Below, one piece after another: positions 55,871-64,000 of a stretch of 64,000 nucleotides of DNA (its first letter is position 1; each line of letters begins with the position of its first letter). Made by a program: the position numbers and the translations under genes. This DNA comes from Celeribacter indicus. GTDB lineage: Bacteria > Pseudomonadota > Alphaproteobacteria > Rhodobacterales > Rhodobacteraceae. Under the pieces are notes generated by a model. It had not been told where the DNA came from, searched no databases, and saw only the letters and a list, made by a program, of their open reading frames with translations. Location of the stretch: assembly GCF_000819565.1 (NCBI RefSeq), contig NZ_CP004393.1:4464001-4528000 (forward strand). Reading direction: 5' to 3'.

Positions 55871-58207
55871 ATGCAAACGAACATGACCGGCTTCCTCATC
55901 CTTCCCGCCCTTGCGGACCAAGGTCAGGCACGCGCCGCTCCGGTGCTGCCGATTGCGGATGGGATCTCTCCGGGAGCAGGGTCGGATCCGTTCGCACAGG
56001 TCTTTTCGGCGAGGCTGACGACGTCCTGGGACGAAGGGACCCAAGCGGAGACGACGCCCGTGCTGTCCGGGAGAGACCTGCCGTTGGCGGACGATACGGG
56101 TGCGGAGAGCCTAGCGGCGGCACGCACGACGGAGGCGGGACCATTCGCAACCTTCCTGTCCCCGCTTCTGTCCGATGTGGTGAGGCCGGAGCCTGCGACG
56201 CCACCCGGAGAGGCGCCGATAGACGAGTTGATCGAGAAGAAAATTTTCCCCCTGCCGTCAGGCGCCTTGCCGGAGACGGGCCGGCCCGACGGGGAGGAGC
56301 GTGGGACAGAGGCCGCCGGTGTCCAGGAAACCGCTGAGGAACGCGCCCCGGTTGCGCCGACCGTCGCCATGACGGTATCGCTTCCGCGGGACCAGGCGGG
56401 GCAGAGGGGTGCGGACATGGAACGGATGCCGCGCGTTTCGTCTGACGCATCTCCGCGCCGGCCCGCGCCACATGGCGACAGGAGCGCCGATTCTGTTTCT
56501 ATGCAGGATGCCTTCGCGACGGCTGGTATGACACCGGATGTGTCGGATCGGGCGGCGAGGGAGATATCGCATAGCCGTGCCATTTCTGCCTCCGAAGCTT
56601 CGGACACCCGCATGACGTCCGCAGCGGTGGACAGGCTGAAGGAAGGGCCGGAGCGGAGAGACGTGGCGCGCATAGGTCCATTGAGGACGTATCCGGGGCA
56701 GGGTGATCAGGTGGCCTCTCACATCATCGTTTCCGTGTCAGAGCCGGAGAACGCGGTCGCATCGCCCGTGCAGTCCAAACAACAGGGGCAGTTTATCCGT
56801 ATGGATCATCCGTCTGCGACTGTATCGACCGCTGTCCCGCTTCAGCCCAGCGCGGTGTCGCCGGTCAGTTTCGCCGTCTCCACGGAGGGCAGCGGAACGG
56901 ACCTCGTCGCGACGACGAAGGAGATCGCTTCGTCCTCCGTTGCCCGGCCCGTGCAGGGAGCCGGTGCTGCTTCGAGGATGCCGGACGCCGGTGGCGTGGT
57001 GACATCCGATGTCGGTCCCGCCGGCGATCAGGACCGCAACGGACTGCCACAGGATCCGCGGTCGGGGCTGACGCGCGAAGGTGCCGCACCGACCATGGAT
57101 CTCGTACAGCCTCCCGCTTCACCCTTCGGACTGGCTACCTCCGCAACGTTTTCGGCGTTTCCCCTGCCTGCGAGCCTGAGGGAAGGACCGGCGGAAAGTA
57201 ACGGTCCGACAGCTTCATCGGTAGAAAATCTGCCAGCGGAGGCACTTCCGATTCCTCATGCGGCAGTCCCGCGACTACGTGGGGAGACCTCGCCGCCGGA
57301 GCGGTTGGTCGTGTTGGAGCGGCCTGCACCGCGCCACGTACCCGCCGGGAGCGACACCGATCCAGCGCCGGGTGAGGAGAGTATGCCTCCGGAGGGGGCA
57401 GAACGGCATCCCTTGCGTGACGCGTCGGCCACCGGCGCCGTCGAACCTCCCCCGCGCACGATGACAAGCGTGCCCCCGGAGCGGCACCCATTGCGTGAGG
57501 TGCCGGCGCGGAGCACTCCCGATCCGGCGTGGCTCGGGGAAACCATGCTTACGGAACGGCCAGAGTGGCATCCGCCGGGCGAGACGCTGGCGCGGAGCGA
57601 TGGCGACCCGATGCTGCGAGAAGGAATCGTATCCTTGGACCGCCCAAACATGCTGGAGCCTAACACATCGCGTGAGGCGCCGGTCGGCGGCGAAATCGAT
57701 GCTGCCGCTGGTGAGATGATGGCGGCGACCGGAGCACCGGAGCGCAAGGCGGAAGTTTCCGCCATCCCCATCCCGCAAATGCGGCCGGACCTGCCGAACC
57801 GTGTCGCGGTCCAGATCGCCGAGCTGGCACGCGAGTTGCCGGAGCGGCCGGTCGAAATCACGCTGAACCCGAAGGAGCTTGGCCGCGTGCGCCTGTCGTT
57901 CCATCTTTCTGAGACCGGCGCGATCCAGGTCGTCGTGGCGGCGGAACGCCCCGAAACGCTCGATTTGCTTCGGCGTAACATTGATGTCTTGGGCTCTGAA
58001 TTCAGGCAGCTCGGGTATCAGAACAGCGGTTTCTCCTTCCAGAACTTTGGCCAGGGCAACCGCAACGACACGCCGCGTCGCCCCTCGGATCGGGACAGCC
58101 TTCAGTCCGGCCGGATCGCCGAGACCGGCGGGATTTCCGACACCGTTTCCGTCACGCCGGCGCGACTCTCGCTCGGCACCGACAGCAGTATGGACCTTCG
58201 CCTCTGA
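55871..58207 (+). CDS. fliK: Flagellar hook-length control protein FliK
   Basis: A 778-residue FliK, the molecular ruler exported through the flagellar type III apparatus that stops hook growth. The conserved C-terminal domain is at about 645-715: PVEITLNPKELGRVRLSFHL, then GAIQVVVAAERPETLDLLRR and LGSEFRQLGYQNSGFSF. The N-terminal two-thirds is disordered and low complexity, with a set of about five degenerate 28-residue repeats at 483-622 (motif ERHPLRE..DP..GE). It starts at ATG 55871 (alternative Met at 55883); no clear ribosome site precedes either. The flgD gene follows, 11 bases downstream. Confidence 0.88.
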   Translation: MQTNMTGFLILPALADQGQARAAPVLPIADGISPGAGSDPFAQVFSARLTTSWDEGTQAETTPVLSGRDLPLADDTGAESLAAARTTEAGPFATFLSPLLSDVVRPEPATPPGEAPIDELIEKKIFPLPSGALPETGRPDGEERGTEAAGVQETAEERAPVAPTVAMTVSLPRDQAGQRGADMERMPRVSSDASPRRPAPHGDRSADSVSMQDAFATAGMTPDVSDRAAREISHSRAISASEASDTRMTSAAVDRLKEGPERRDVARIGPLRTYPGQGDQVASHIIVSVSEPENAVASPVQSKQQGQFIRMDHPSATVSTAVPLQPSAVSPVSFAVSTEGSGTDLVATTKEIASSSVARPVQGAGAASRMPDAGGVVTSDVGPAGDQDRNGLPQDPRSGLTREGAAPTMDLVQPPASPFGLATSATFSAFPLPASLREGPAESNGPTASSVENLPAEALPIPHAAVPRLRGETSPPERLVVLERPAPRHVPAGSDTDPAPGEESMPPEGAERHPLRDASATGAVEPPPRTMTSVPPERHPLREVPARSTPDPAWLGETMLTERPEWHPPGETLARSDGDPMLREGIVSLDRPNMLEPNTSREAPVGGEIDAAAGEMMAATGAPERKAEVSAIPIPQMRPDLPNRVAVQIAELARELPERPVEITLNPKELGRVRLSFHLSETGAIQVVVAAERPETLDLLRRNIDVLGSEFRQLGYQNSGFSFQNFGQGNRNDTPRRPSDRDSLQSGRIAETGGISDTVSVTPARLSLGTDSSMDLRL
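57317..57735 (+). repeat. Degenerate 28-residue tandem repeats within FliK
   Basis: Five imperfect units starting ERPAPRHVPAG, ERHPLRDASAT, ERHPLREVPAR, EWHPPGETLAR and NMLEPNTSREA, each with a DP or GE near the middle. In-frame changes in repeat number would alter ruler length. Confidence 0.55.
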
Positions 58208-58218
58208 CAGGAGCTTTT

Positions 58219-58893
58219 ATGACACATGCCGTTTCCTCCGCCCCATCCGCCTCTCCCGCGACCAGTCAGAAAACTGGCGGCGCGCCGGCTGCGTCAGGTG
58301 CCCTGAGTTCGGATTTCGACACGTTTCTCAAGATGCTGACGGTCCAGTTGCAAAACCAGGATCCTCTCAATCCGATAGACTCCACGGACTATGCGGTGCA
58401 ACTGGCGACATTCTCCTCCGTGGAGCAGGCGGTGCTGACCAATGACCTGCTCGAAAACCTTTCCGCGAAACTCGGCCTCCTCGGGTTCTCGCAGCTCTCC
58501 GGATGGGTCGGGATGGAGGCCCGCAGCGAAGCCGCGGCCTGGTTCGATGGAAGTCCGATCCTGCTCAAGGCGGATCGGGAGGGGTCGGCCAACGTCGCCC
58601 GACTCGTCGTCCGTGATGCGACAGGGGAGGTCGTCCAGACGCTCGACATGGAACCGGCGGACACGGTCATCGAATGGACCGGGGTCGACGGCGAAGGCAG
58701 GGCCTTCAAGACCGGGCTCTACAGTTTCGAGCTGGAGAATTATTATGGCGACGATTATCTCTCGACGACCCCGGTCGAGACCTATTCTCGGATCATCGAG
58801 GCGCGGGCGGACGACGGGGAGATCGTGCTCGTGCTCGAGGGCGGCAACGAGATCTCGTCGCATGACGTGACTGCCTTGCGCGATCCCGACTGA
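58219..58893 (+). CDS. flgD: Flagellar hook assembly (capping) protein FlgD
   Basis: A 224-residue FlgD. The N-terminal conserved motif is FLKMLTVQLQNQDPLNPIDS, then TDYAVQLATFSSVEQAVLTN; the C-terminal FlgD Ig/tudor-like part has VRDATGEVVQTLDMEPADTV and GLYSFELENYY. It caps the growing hook during assembly. AGGAGC precedes the ATG. It is coupled with fliK in a short flagellar operon; no other flagellar genes are in the window. Confidence 0.93.
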   Translation: MTHAVSSAPSASPATSQKTGGAPAASGALSSDFDTFLKMLTVQLQNQDPLNPIDSTDYAVQLATFSSVEQAVLTNDLLENLSAKLGLLGFSQLSGWVGMEARSEAAAWFDGSPILLKADREGSANVARLVVRDATGEVVQTLDMEPADTVIEWTGVDGEGRAFKTGLYSFELENYYGDDYLSTTPVETYSRIIEARADDGEIVLVLEGGNEISSHDVTALRDPD

Positions 58894-58965
58894 ACATCCG
58901 GTCAGAACTTGCAGCGTGGGGCGGTGGGGCTTTAGATATGCACAGGAACACTCCGGAGGCCTGCC

Positions 58966-59850
58966 ATGTCGACCGCCGATCCTGCCGCGCCGCCCGAAGA
59001 CATCCGGGTTCAAGCCCGCCGCCTCTTCGGACCGGTGACGTGGCTGCCGCTCGCGGGCGGGCGCAGCAATCGGCTTTGGCGGGCGCGGGGGACGAGCGGC
59101 GATTACGTTTTCAAACTTTACGACGTGGCGCGGGCGAATCCACTGTTCCCCAATGACGGCGCCGCCGAAGCCCATGTGCTTTCTGCCCTCTCCGGGCGCG
59201 ACCTTGCGCCGAGGCTGGTGACTCGCTTCGACACCCCGGCCGGCACCTGCCTTGTCTATCGCTTCCTGCCGGGCAGGAGGCTGGGCAAGGTTACCGGGAC
59301 GGCCATGATCGCGCTGTCCCGCCTGCATGGGGTGAGCCCGCCGAAAGGATTGCGCCGCCTCGATCTCCGCCCCGCGGCCTTGATCGCGCAGGGTCGAAAC
59401 TTCATTGCAGGGCTCGAAACGGAGATCGCGCGGGAACTGCTGGCCTCCGTCCCCTCTCCGGAAGACCATGCGCCTGGGCCGGCGGTTTTCCTGCATGGCG
59501 ACCCGACACCGGCCAACATGATCCGCGACGGACGTCATGTCCGCTTCGTCGATTGGCAGTGCCCCGCGCTCGGCGATCCGGTCGCGGACCTTGCGATCGC
59601 CCTGTCGCCCGCGATGCATCAGGTCTATGGTGACGGACCGCTTGCGGAGGCGGAGGAGGAGCAGGTGCTGGCGGCCTATCCGGACGCCGCGACGCGGGCG
59701 CGATATCGCGCGATGCGAGGCGTGTTCCGTTGGCGGATGGCCTGCTACTGTGCCTGGAAGGCGGCGGCGGGGGAGGCGCCTTATGACAGTGCCGCCCGCG
59801 CGGAGATCAGCTCAGCAGGAGCGCCAGCGTCGTCCCGAGCGCTGTCGTGA
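58966..59850 (+). CDS. Choline kinase/aminoglycoside phosphotransferase-like protein
   Basis: A 294-residue protein-kinase-like phosphotransferase. The ATP-lysine is in DYVFKLYDV; the catalytic loop is VFLHGDPTPANMIRDG (HGD..N) and the metal-binding Asp is in VRFVDWQCPALGDPVADLA. The family phosphorylates small molecules such as choline, ethanolamine or aminoglycosides; the substrate here is unknown. GGAGG precedes the ATG. Its end overlaps that of the convergent ubiB gene by 44 bases. Confidence 0.85.
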   Translation: MSTADPAAPPEDIRVQARRLFGPVTWLPLAGGRSNRLWRARGTSGDYVFKLYDVARANPLFPNDGAAEAHVLSALSGRDLAPRLVTRFDTPAGTCLVYRFLPGRRLGKVTGTAMIALSRLHGVSPPKGLRRLDLRPAALIAQGRNFIAGLETEIARELLASVPSPEDHAPGPAVFLHGDPTPANMIRDGRHVRFVDWQCPALGDPVADLAIALSPAMHQVYGDGPLAEAEEEQVLAAYPDAATRARYRAMRGVFRWRMACYCAWKAAAGEAPYDSAARAEISSAGAPASSRALS

Positions 59851-61342
59851 GCGCCCCCGCGAAGAACACCGCGATCCCCCACCAGCGCGGCGCCGGCCGA
59901 ACCACCGGAACGGCGGGTCGGGATTGGGCGATCAGCGCGGCTTCGGCAAGCTGGGGCAGCTTCGGCCCAAAGCGCGCCAGCACCTGCGCCGTGCGCCAGA
60001 GATCGCGGGTCAGGGCCCTCGGCCCGATATTGGACCGGATGTAATCCTCGACCACCGGCTTGGCGACCTCCCAGATGTTGATATGCGGGTCGAGCGAGCG
60101 CGCAACGCCTTCCACCACGACCATCGTGCGTTGCAGCAGGATGAGTTCCGTCCGCGTCTCCATCCCGAACCGTTCGGTCACCTCGAAGAGATAAGACAGG
60201 AGCCGCGCCATGGAGATGCGGCTGGCATCCATACCGAAGATCGGATCGCCGACCGCACGCAGCGCGCGGGCGAATTCGTCGACGTCGCGATTGGCCGGCA
60301 CATAGCCCGCCTCGAAATGGACCTCCGCGACACGTTTGTAGTCTTTCTTGATGAAACCGTAGAGAATTTCCGCATAAACACGTCGTGTATATTCATCGAG
60401 CACGCCCATGATGCCGAAGTCGAGGGCGATGATGTCGCCATCAGGCGCGATCTTGAGATTGCCCTGGTGCATGTCGGCGTGAAAGAAACCATCGCGCAGG
60501 GCGTGGCGCAGGAACATTTGCAGCACACGTTGTCCGAGCAGCGCGCGATCATGGCCGGCGGCGGTGATTTCCTCGATATTCGAGGCGCTGATACCCTCCG
60601 CCCATTCGAGCGTCATGACGCGCCGCGAGGACAACGCCCAGTCGATGGCTGGAACGCGGAACCCTTCGTCGCCGGCGGTATTGGCAAGGAATTCGGAGGC
60701 AGAGGCGCTTTCCAGCCGCAGATCAAGCTCGCCGTGCACGACCCCCTCGAAATGCGCGATCACGTCGGTGGGGCGCAGACGGCGGGAGGCCGGCGACAGT
60801 TTCTCGATCATCCAGGCGGCGAAATAGAAGGCGTCGATGTCCCTGCGGAAGGCGCGCTCGATCCCCGGCCGGAGCACCTTCACCGCGACCGCCTGCCCGG
60901 TGTCGGCACGCACCGCCTTGTGCACCTGGGCGATGGAGGCGGCTGCGACGGGTTCGGAGACGTCGGAAAAGGCCTCGGCCAAAGGCAGGCCGAGCTCTGC
61001 CTCGATCGTGCGGATCGCCACCTCGCGGGGGAAGGGCGGCAGCTTGTCCTGGAGCATCTGCAACTGGCCCGCGAGTTCGGGGCCGACCACGTCCGGGCGG
61101 GTCGACAGGATCTGTCCGAATTTGATATATGCGGGCCCCAAGGCGGTCAAAGCGCGTGGTACGGGCGGAACCGTTTCGTCCCCCCTGTAGCCGAGCCACT
61201 GAACGGGCCAGACCACCGCACGGGCGAGAAGGCGAAACGCCTTCGGTGCCTCGAGCGCGTCCATCGCCACCCGCATCGCGCCGGTGCGCTCCATGGTCGC
61301 GCCCGTGCGTACCAGCCGCCAGATGTTATGGGGGCCGCGCAT
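59807..61342 (-). CDS. ubiB: UbiB, ubiquinone biosynthesis accessory kinase-like protein
   Basis: A 511-residue UbiB/ADCK protein supporting ubiquinone synthesis at the inner membrane. The signature PAYIKFGQILSTRPDVVG (KxGQ), AAASIAQVHKAV, VAVKVLRPGI, DGFFHADMHQGNLKI and IALDFGIMG are present, and two C-terminal hydrophobic helices anchor it. The start MRGPHN at 61342 forms TGATG with the ubiE stop; a GTG four codons earlier is possible. It is in operon with ubiE. Confidence 0.94.
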   Translation of the reverse strand: MRGPHNIWRLVRTGATMERTGAMRVAMDALEAPKAFRLLARAVVWPVQWLGYRGDETVPPVPRALTALGPAYIKFGQILSTRPDVVGPELAGQLQMLQDKLPPFPREVAIRTIEAELGLPLAEAFSDVSEPVAAASIAQVHKAVRADTGQAVAVKVLRPGIERAFRRDIDAFYFAAWMIEKLSPASRRLRPTDVIAHFEGVVHGELDLRLESASASEFLANTAGDEGFRVPAIDWALSSRRVMTLEWAEGISASNIEEITAAGHDRALLGQRVLQMFLRHALRDGFFHADMHQGNLKIAPDGDIIALDFGIMGVLDEYTRRVYAEILYGFIKKDYKRVAEVHFEAGYVPANRDVDEFARALRAVGDPIFGMDASRISMARLLSYLFEVTERFGMETRTELILLQRTMVVVEGVARSLDPHINIWEVAKPVVEDYIRSNIGPRALTRDLWRTAQVLARFGPKLPQLAEAALIAQSRPAVPVVRPAPRWWGIAVFFAGALTTALGTTLALLLS

Positions 61343-62091
61343 CAGATTTTCCACCCCGAATGCAGCGCCGCGATGCCCATGCTCAAATTACGATACTTCA
61401 CCTTGGAAAAGCCGGCATCCCGGATCATATTGGCAAATGTGTCCTGATCGGGGAATTTGCGGATGCTTTCCACGAGATATTGATAGCTGTCGCGATCTCC
61501 CGCGATCACCTGCCCCATCCGGGGTATGACGTTGAAGGAATAGAGATCATAGGCCTTCTGCATCATCGGGTTCGGGAGCTGGGAGAATTCCAGCACCATC
61601 AGGCGCCCGCCGGGACGCAGCACGCGGTAGGCTTCCGCCAGCGCGTCCTCGATCCGCGTCACGTTCCGGATGCCGAAGGAGATCGTATAGACATCGAACT
61701 GGCCGGCCTCGAAGGGCAGGCGCATCGCGTCGCCCGTCACCCAGTCGAGACTGTCGGCCATCTTCTCGGCCTCGGCGCGCTTGCGCCCCTCGACCAGCAT
61801 GGATTCCGTCATGTCGAGCACGACGGCGCGCGCGCCCGGCGCACGTCTGAGGAAGCGGAAGGAAATGTCGCCCGTACCGCCCGCCACGTCGAGGAGTCTC
61901 TGGCCCGGCCTGGGGGCGAGCCAGTCCATCATCGCATCTTTCCAGATCCGGTGAATGCCCATGGACATCGCGTCATTCATGACGTCGTATTTGGACGCGA
62001 CAGAGGTGAACACTCCGTGCACGAGCCCGGCCTTCTGATCCTCCGCCACGTCCCTGAAGCCGAAATGGGTGGTCTTGCCGTTCTCGCTCAT
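61342..62091 (-). CDS. ubiE: UbiE, demethylmenaquinone/2-octaprenyl-benzoquinol methyltransferase
   Basis: A 249-residue SAM-dependent C-methyltransferase of ubiquinone synthesis. Motifs: [36 protein letters not shown] (SAM motif I), [20 protein letters not shown] and [11 protein letters not shown]. Normal length. The start MSENGKT at 62091 is family-typical; the frame beyond is the reverse of mutM. It is divergent from mutM, 87 bases apart, with no stress-type promoter in between. Confidence 0.96.
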   Translation of the reverse strand: MSENGKTTHFGFRDVAEDQKAGLVHGVFTSVASKYDVMNDAMSMGIHRIWKDAMMDWLAPRPGQRLLDVAGGTGDISFRFLRRAPGARAVVLDMTESMLVEGRKRAEAEKMADSLDWVTGDAMRLPFEAGQFDVYTISFGIRNVTRIEDALAEAYRVLRPGGRLMVLEFSQLPNPMMQKAYDLYSFNVIPRMGQVIAGDRDSYQYLVESIRKFPDQDTFANMIRDAGFSKVKYRNLSMGIAALHSGWKI

Positions 62092-62178
62092 CGCTCTTGA
62101 ACCTTTCTCGAAACTCACCCTTCTTATAGGCCCCATGCCGGGCGTGACAATCGCATGTGAAATCACCGGAGGATCAAA

Positions 62179-63030
62179 ATGCCGGAATTGCCAGAGGTCG
62201 AGACGGTTCGCCGCGGGCTCGAGCCGTCGATGGCGGGGGCGCAGATCGCGCGGGCGGAGGTGAACCGACCGGATCTGCGCTGGCCGCTGCCCCTGAACAT
62301 GGCGGAGCGGCTGACGGGGGCGCGGGTGGAGCGGCTGCGGCGTCGGTCGAAATACATCCTCGCCGACCTCGATCGGGGTGAAACGCTGCTCATCCATCTT
62401 GGGATGTCGGGGCGAATGACGGTGTCGGGCGATCCGCTCGGGCAATTCGTGCACGACCATCCGGCGGCACAGAAACACGACCATGTTGTGTTCCACATGG
62501 ACAACGGCGCGCGCATCACCTTCAACGATCCGCGGCGCTTCGGCGCGATGGACCTGATGGAGACGGGGCGGGAGGCGCTCCATCCGCTGCTGGCCCGTCT
62601 CGGGCCGGAGCCGCTCGGCAACGCCTTTTCCGAGGCGCATCTGATCGCCGCCTTCGACGGAAAGAACACGCCGGTCAAATCCGCGCTGCTCGACCAGCGC
62701 ATCGTTGCGGGCCTCGGCAACATCTATGTCTGCGAGGTGCTGTTTCGCGCCGGGATCCATCCCGCGCGCAAGGCCGGGCGCATCGCGAAGGCGCGGGTCG
62801 CCGGGCTGGTCCCGATCATCCGCGACGTGCTCGGGGAGGCGATCGAGGCCGGCGGCTCCTCGCTCAGGGATTTCCGGCAGGCGGACGGGGAGCTGGGCTA
62901 TTTCCAGCACAGCTTCCGCGTCTACGGGCGCGAGGGGGCACACTGCGTGACGCCCGGCTGCGCCGGCCGGGTGCGACGGATCGTGCAGGCGGGACGCTCG
63001 ACTTTCTTTTGCGCCCTATGCCAAAGATGA
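62179..63030 (+). CDS. mutM: Formamidopyrimidine-DNA glycosylase
   Basis: A 283-residue Fpg/MutM that excises 8-oxoguanine and nicks DNA at the site. Catalytic Pro2 and Glu3 are present ([17 protein letters not shown]), along with [15 protein letters not shown], the lesion-recognition [18 protein letters not shown], and a closing zinc finger ([18 protein letters not shown], then [10 protein letters not shown]). GGAGG precedes the ATG. It is followed 65 bases later by the crotonase gene, as in many Rhodobacterales. Confidence 0.96.
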   Translation: MPELPEVETVRRGLEPSMAGAQIARAEVNRPDLRWPLPLNMAERLTGARVERLRRRSKYILADLDRGETLLIHLGMSGRMTVSGDPLGQFVHDHPAAQKHDHVVFHMDNGARITFNDPRRFGAMDLMETGREALHPLLARLGPEPLGNAFSEAHLIAAFDGKNTPVKSALLDQRIVAGLGNIYVCEVLFRAGIHPARKAGRIAKARVAGLVPIIRDVLGEAIEAGGSSLRDFRQADGELGYFQHSFRVYGREGAHCVTPGCAGRVRRIVQAGRSTFFCALCQR

Positions 63031-63095
63031 CTTGATCCCTCGCGGCCTCCTGCTACCACTTCCGACATCCCTCATCCCAGCCGAAGGAGGTGCCC

Positions 63096-63872
63096 GTGGC
63101 CTACAAGACGCTCATCACCGAGATCGAAGACGGTGTCGAACTCATCCGGTTGAACCGTCCCGATGCGTTGAACGCGCTGAATTCGGAACTCCTCGGCGAA
63201 CTTGCCGACGCGCTGCGCAAGGCCGATGCCGATCCGAAGGTCAGGGCCGTCGTGATCACCGGCTCGGAAAAGGCCTTTGCTGCCGGTGCCGATATCCGGG
63301 AAATGTCCGAGAAGAGCTTCGCGGAAGCGAAGAGCGAGAATTTCTTTGCCGGGGAGGCCGACGTCATCGCCGCGACGCGCAAGCCGGTGATCGCGGCCGT
63401 GGCGGGCTATGCGCTCGGCGGCGGCTGTGAACTGGCCATGATGTGCGACATCATTCTCGCCGCGGACACCGCAAGGTTCGGCCAGCCGGAGATCAATCTC
63501 GGGATCATTCCGGGCCTTGGCGGTACGCAGCGCCTGGCGCGTGCCGTGGGCAAGGCGAAGGCGATGGAAATGATCCTGACCGGTCGCTTCATGGAAGCCG
63601 AGGAGGCGGAGCGCACGGGGCTCGTGTCGCGCGTCGTGCCGGCCAAGAAGCTCCTCGAGGAGGCGCTGACCGCCGCCGGCAAGATCGCGGAGAAGAGCGC
63701 GATCTCCGTCCTGGCGGCGAAGGAGGCGGTGAACCGCGTCTACGAAAGCCCGCTGGCCGAAGGCATCCGCTTCGAACGCGCCAGTTTCCATGGCCTGTTT
63801 GCCACCGAGGACCAGAAGGAGGGCATGGAAGCCTTCCTCGAGAAGCGCGAGCCGCAATTCCGGGACAAGTGA
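63096..63872 (+). CDS. Enoyl-CoA hydratase/crotonase
   Basis: A 258-residue crotonase-family enzyme, probably a short-chain enoyl-CoA hydratase: [20 protein letters not shown], oxyanion-hole residues in [11 protein letters not shown] and [15 protein letters not shown], and both catalytic glutamates in GCELAMMCD and [15 protein letters not shown]. It starts with GTG at 63096, seven bases after AAGGAGG; a GTG at 63090 overlaps the ribosome site. A hairpin follows the stop. Position beside mutM is typical for the order. Confidence 0.93.
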   Translation: MAYKTLITEIEDGVELIRLNRPDALNALNSELLGELADALRKADADPKVRAVVITGSEKAFAAGADIREMSEKSFAEAKSENFFAGEADVIAATRKPVIAAVAGYALGGGCELAMMCDIILAADTARFGQPEINLGIIPGLGGTQRLARAVGKAKAMEMILTGRFMEAEEAERTGLVSRVVPAKKLLEEALTAAGKIAEKSAISVLAAKEAVNRVYESPLAEGIRFERASFHGLFATEDQKEGMEAFLEKREPQFRDK

Positions 63873-63892
63873 AGGAAAGAAAGGCTTTCCTT
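63872..63892 (+). terminator. Candidate terminator after crotonase gene
   Basis: AAGGAAAG (63872-63879) pairs perfectly with CTTTCCTT (63885-63892) around a five-base loop, right at the stop codon, with a T-rich descending arm. The last 108 bases of the window hold no gene that I can see. Confidence 0.6.
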
Positions 63893-64000
63893 TCGCGCGA
63901 TTCTCGCCTAAAGGAACGCCTCACATGCGCGTGGAGCCCGCTTTAGGCTGTGATTGCCCGCCCCGGTCGAGGGGTGTGTGAGGCGCGTGCGCGAGAGAAT

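Overview
The window is a GC-rich alphaproteobacterial chromosome segment. The best guess is Rhodobacterales (Paracoccaceae/Roseobacteraceae type): the right end carries mutM, ubiE, ubiB and a crotonase-family gene in the order typical of that group, and the rest has Rhodobacter-like small stress proteins, fliK-flgD and a caa3-type oxidase. No tRNA, rRNA or CRISPR array was seen.

Layout. (1) 1-9.4 kb: phosphoketolase/acetate kinase operon, Cu-Zn superoxide dismutase, many tiny stress-type proteins, and a PQQ glucose-dehydrogenase-type enzyme whose catalytic and membrane-anchor halves are two separate genes. (2) 9.5-17.6 kb: caa3 cytochrome oxidase operon with CtaG and a tri-heme cytochrome c, an ExoD protein, a CYP152-type P450 peroxygenase, and a NepR-like small protein. 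(3) 17.6-29.0 kb: a nine-gene sugar cassette (eight overlapping minus-strand genes plus one divergent gene) with glycosyltransferases, nucleotide-sugar enzymes and two unusual fusions, but no exporter or polymerase. (4) 29.0-32.2 kb: an EcfG-like ECF sigma factor with small envelope/BON proteins and a CYTH-like protein. (5) 32.2-43.3 kb: two GH13 glucosidases, a YihY/BrkB membrane protein, a DUF3618/holin-like membrane stress operon, trehalose synthesis (otsB, otsA) and two short-chain dehydrogenases. (6) 43.5-50.7 kb: cyanide-insensitive bd oxidase, an FdhF/YdeP-type oxidoreductase, and a cyo (bo3) operon damaged by an internal deletion that fused the start of cyoA to the end of cyoB. (7) 50.7-55.8 kb: an alcohol dehydrogenase and a spermidine/putrescine-type ABC transporter whose ATPase gene is cut off by an IS5/IS427-type element, itself interrupted by an IS110/IS1111-type element. 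(8) 55.9-64 kb: fliK, flgD, a kinase-like phosphotransferase and the core ubiB-ubiE-mutM-crotonase block.

The unifying feature is a promoter. Nineteen copies of GGAAC-N16/17-NGTT, the pattern known for EcfG, the alphaproteobacterial general-stress sigma factor, lie at sensible distances in front of genes between 2.5 and 48.4 kb, and none was noticed in the core block at the right end. With an EcfG-like sigma gene and a NepR-like anti-sigma gene inside the same stretch, about 46 kb looks like a general-stress island. It covers oxidant defence, trehalose, alternative respiration, periplasmic sugar oxidation, a phosphoketolase bypass and an uncharacterised glycan or glycoside. These promoter calls come from reading by eye; no expression data are available.
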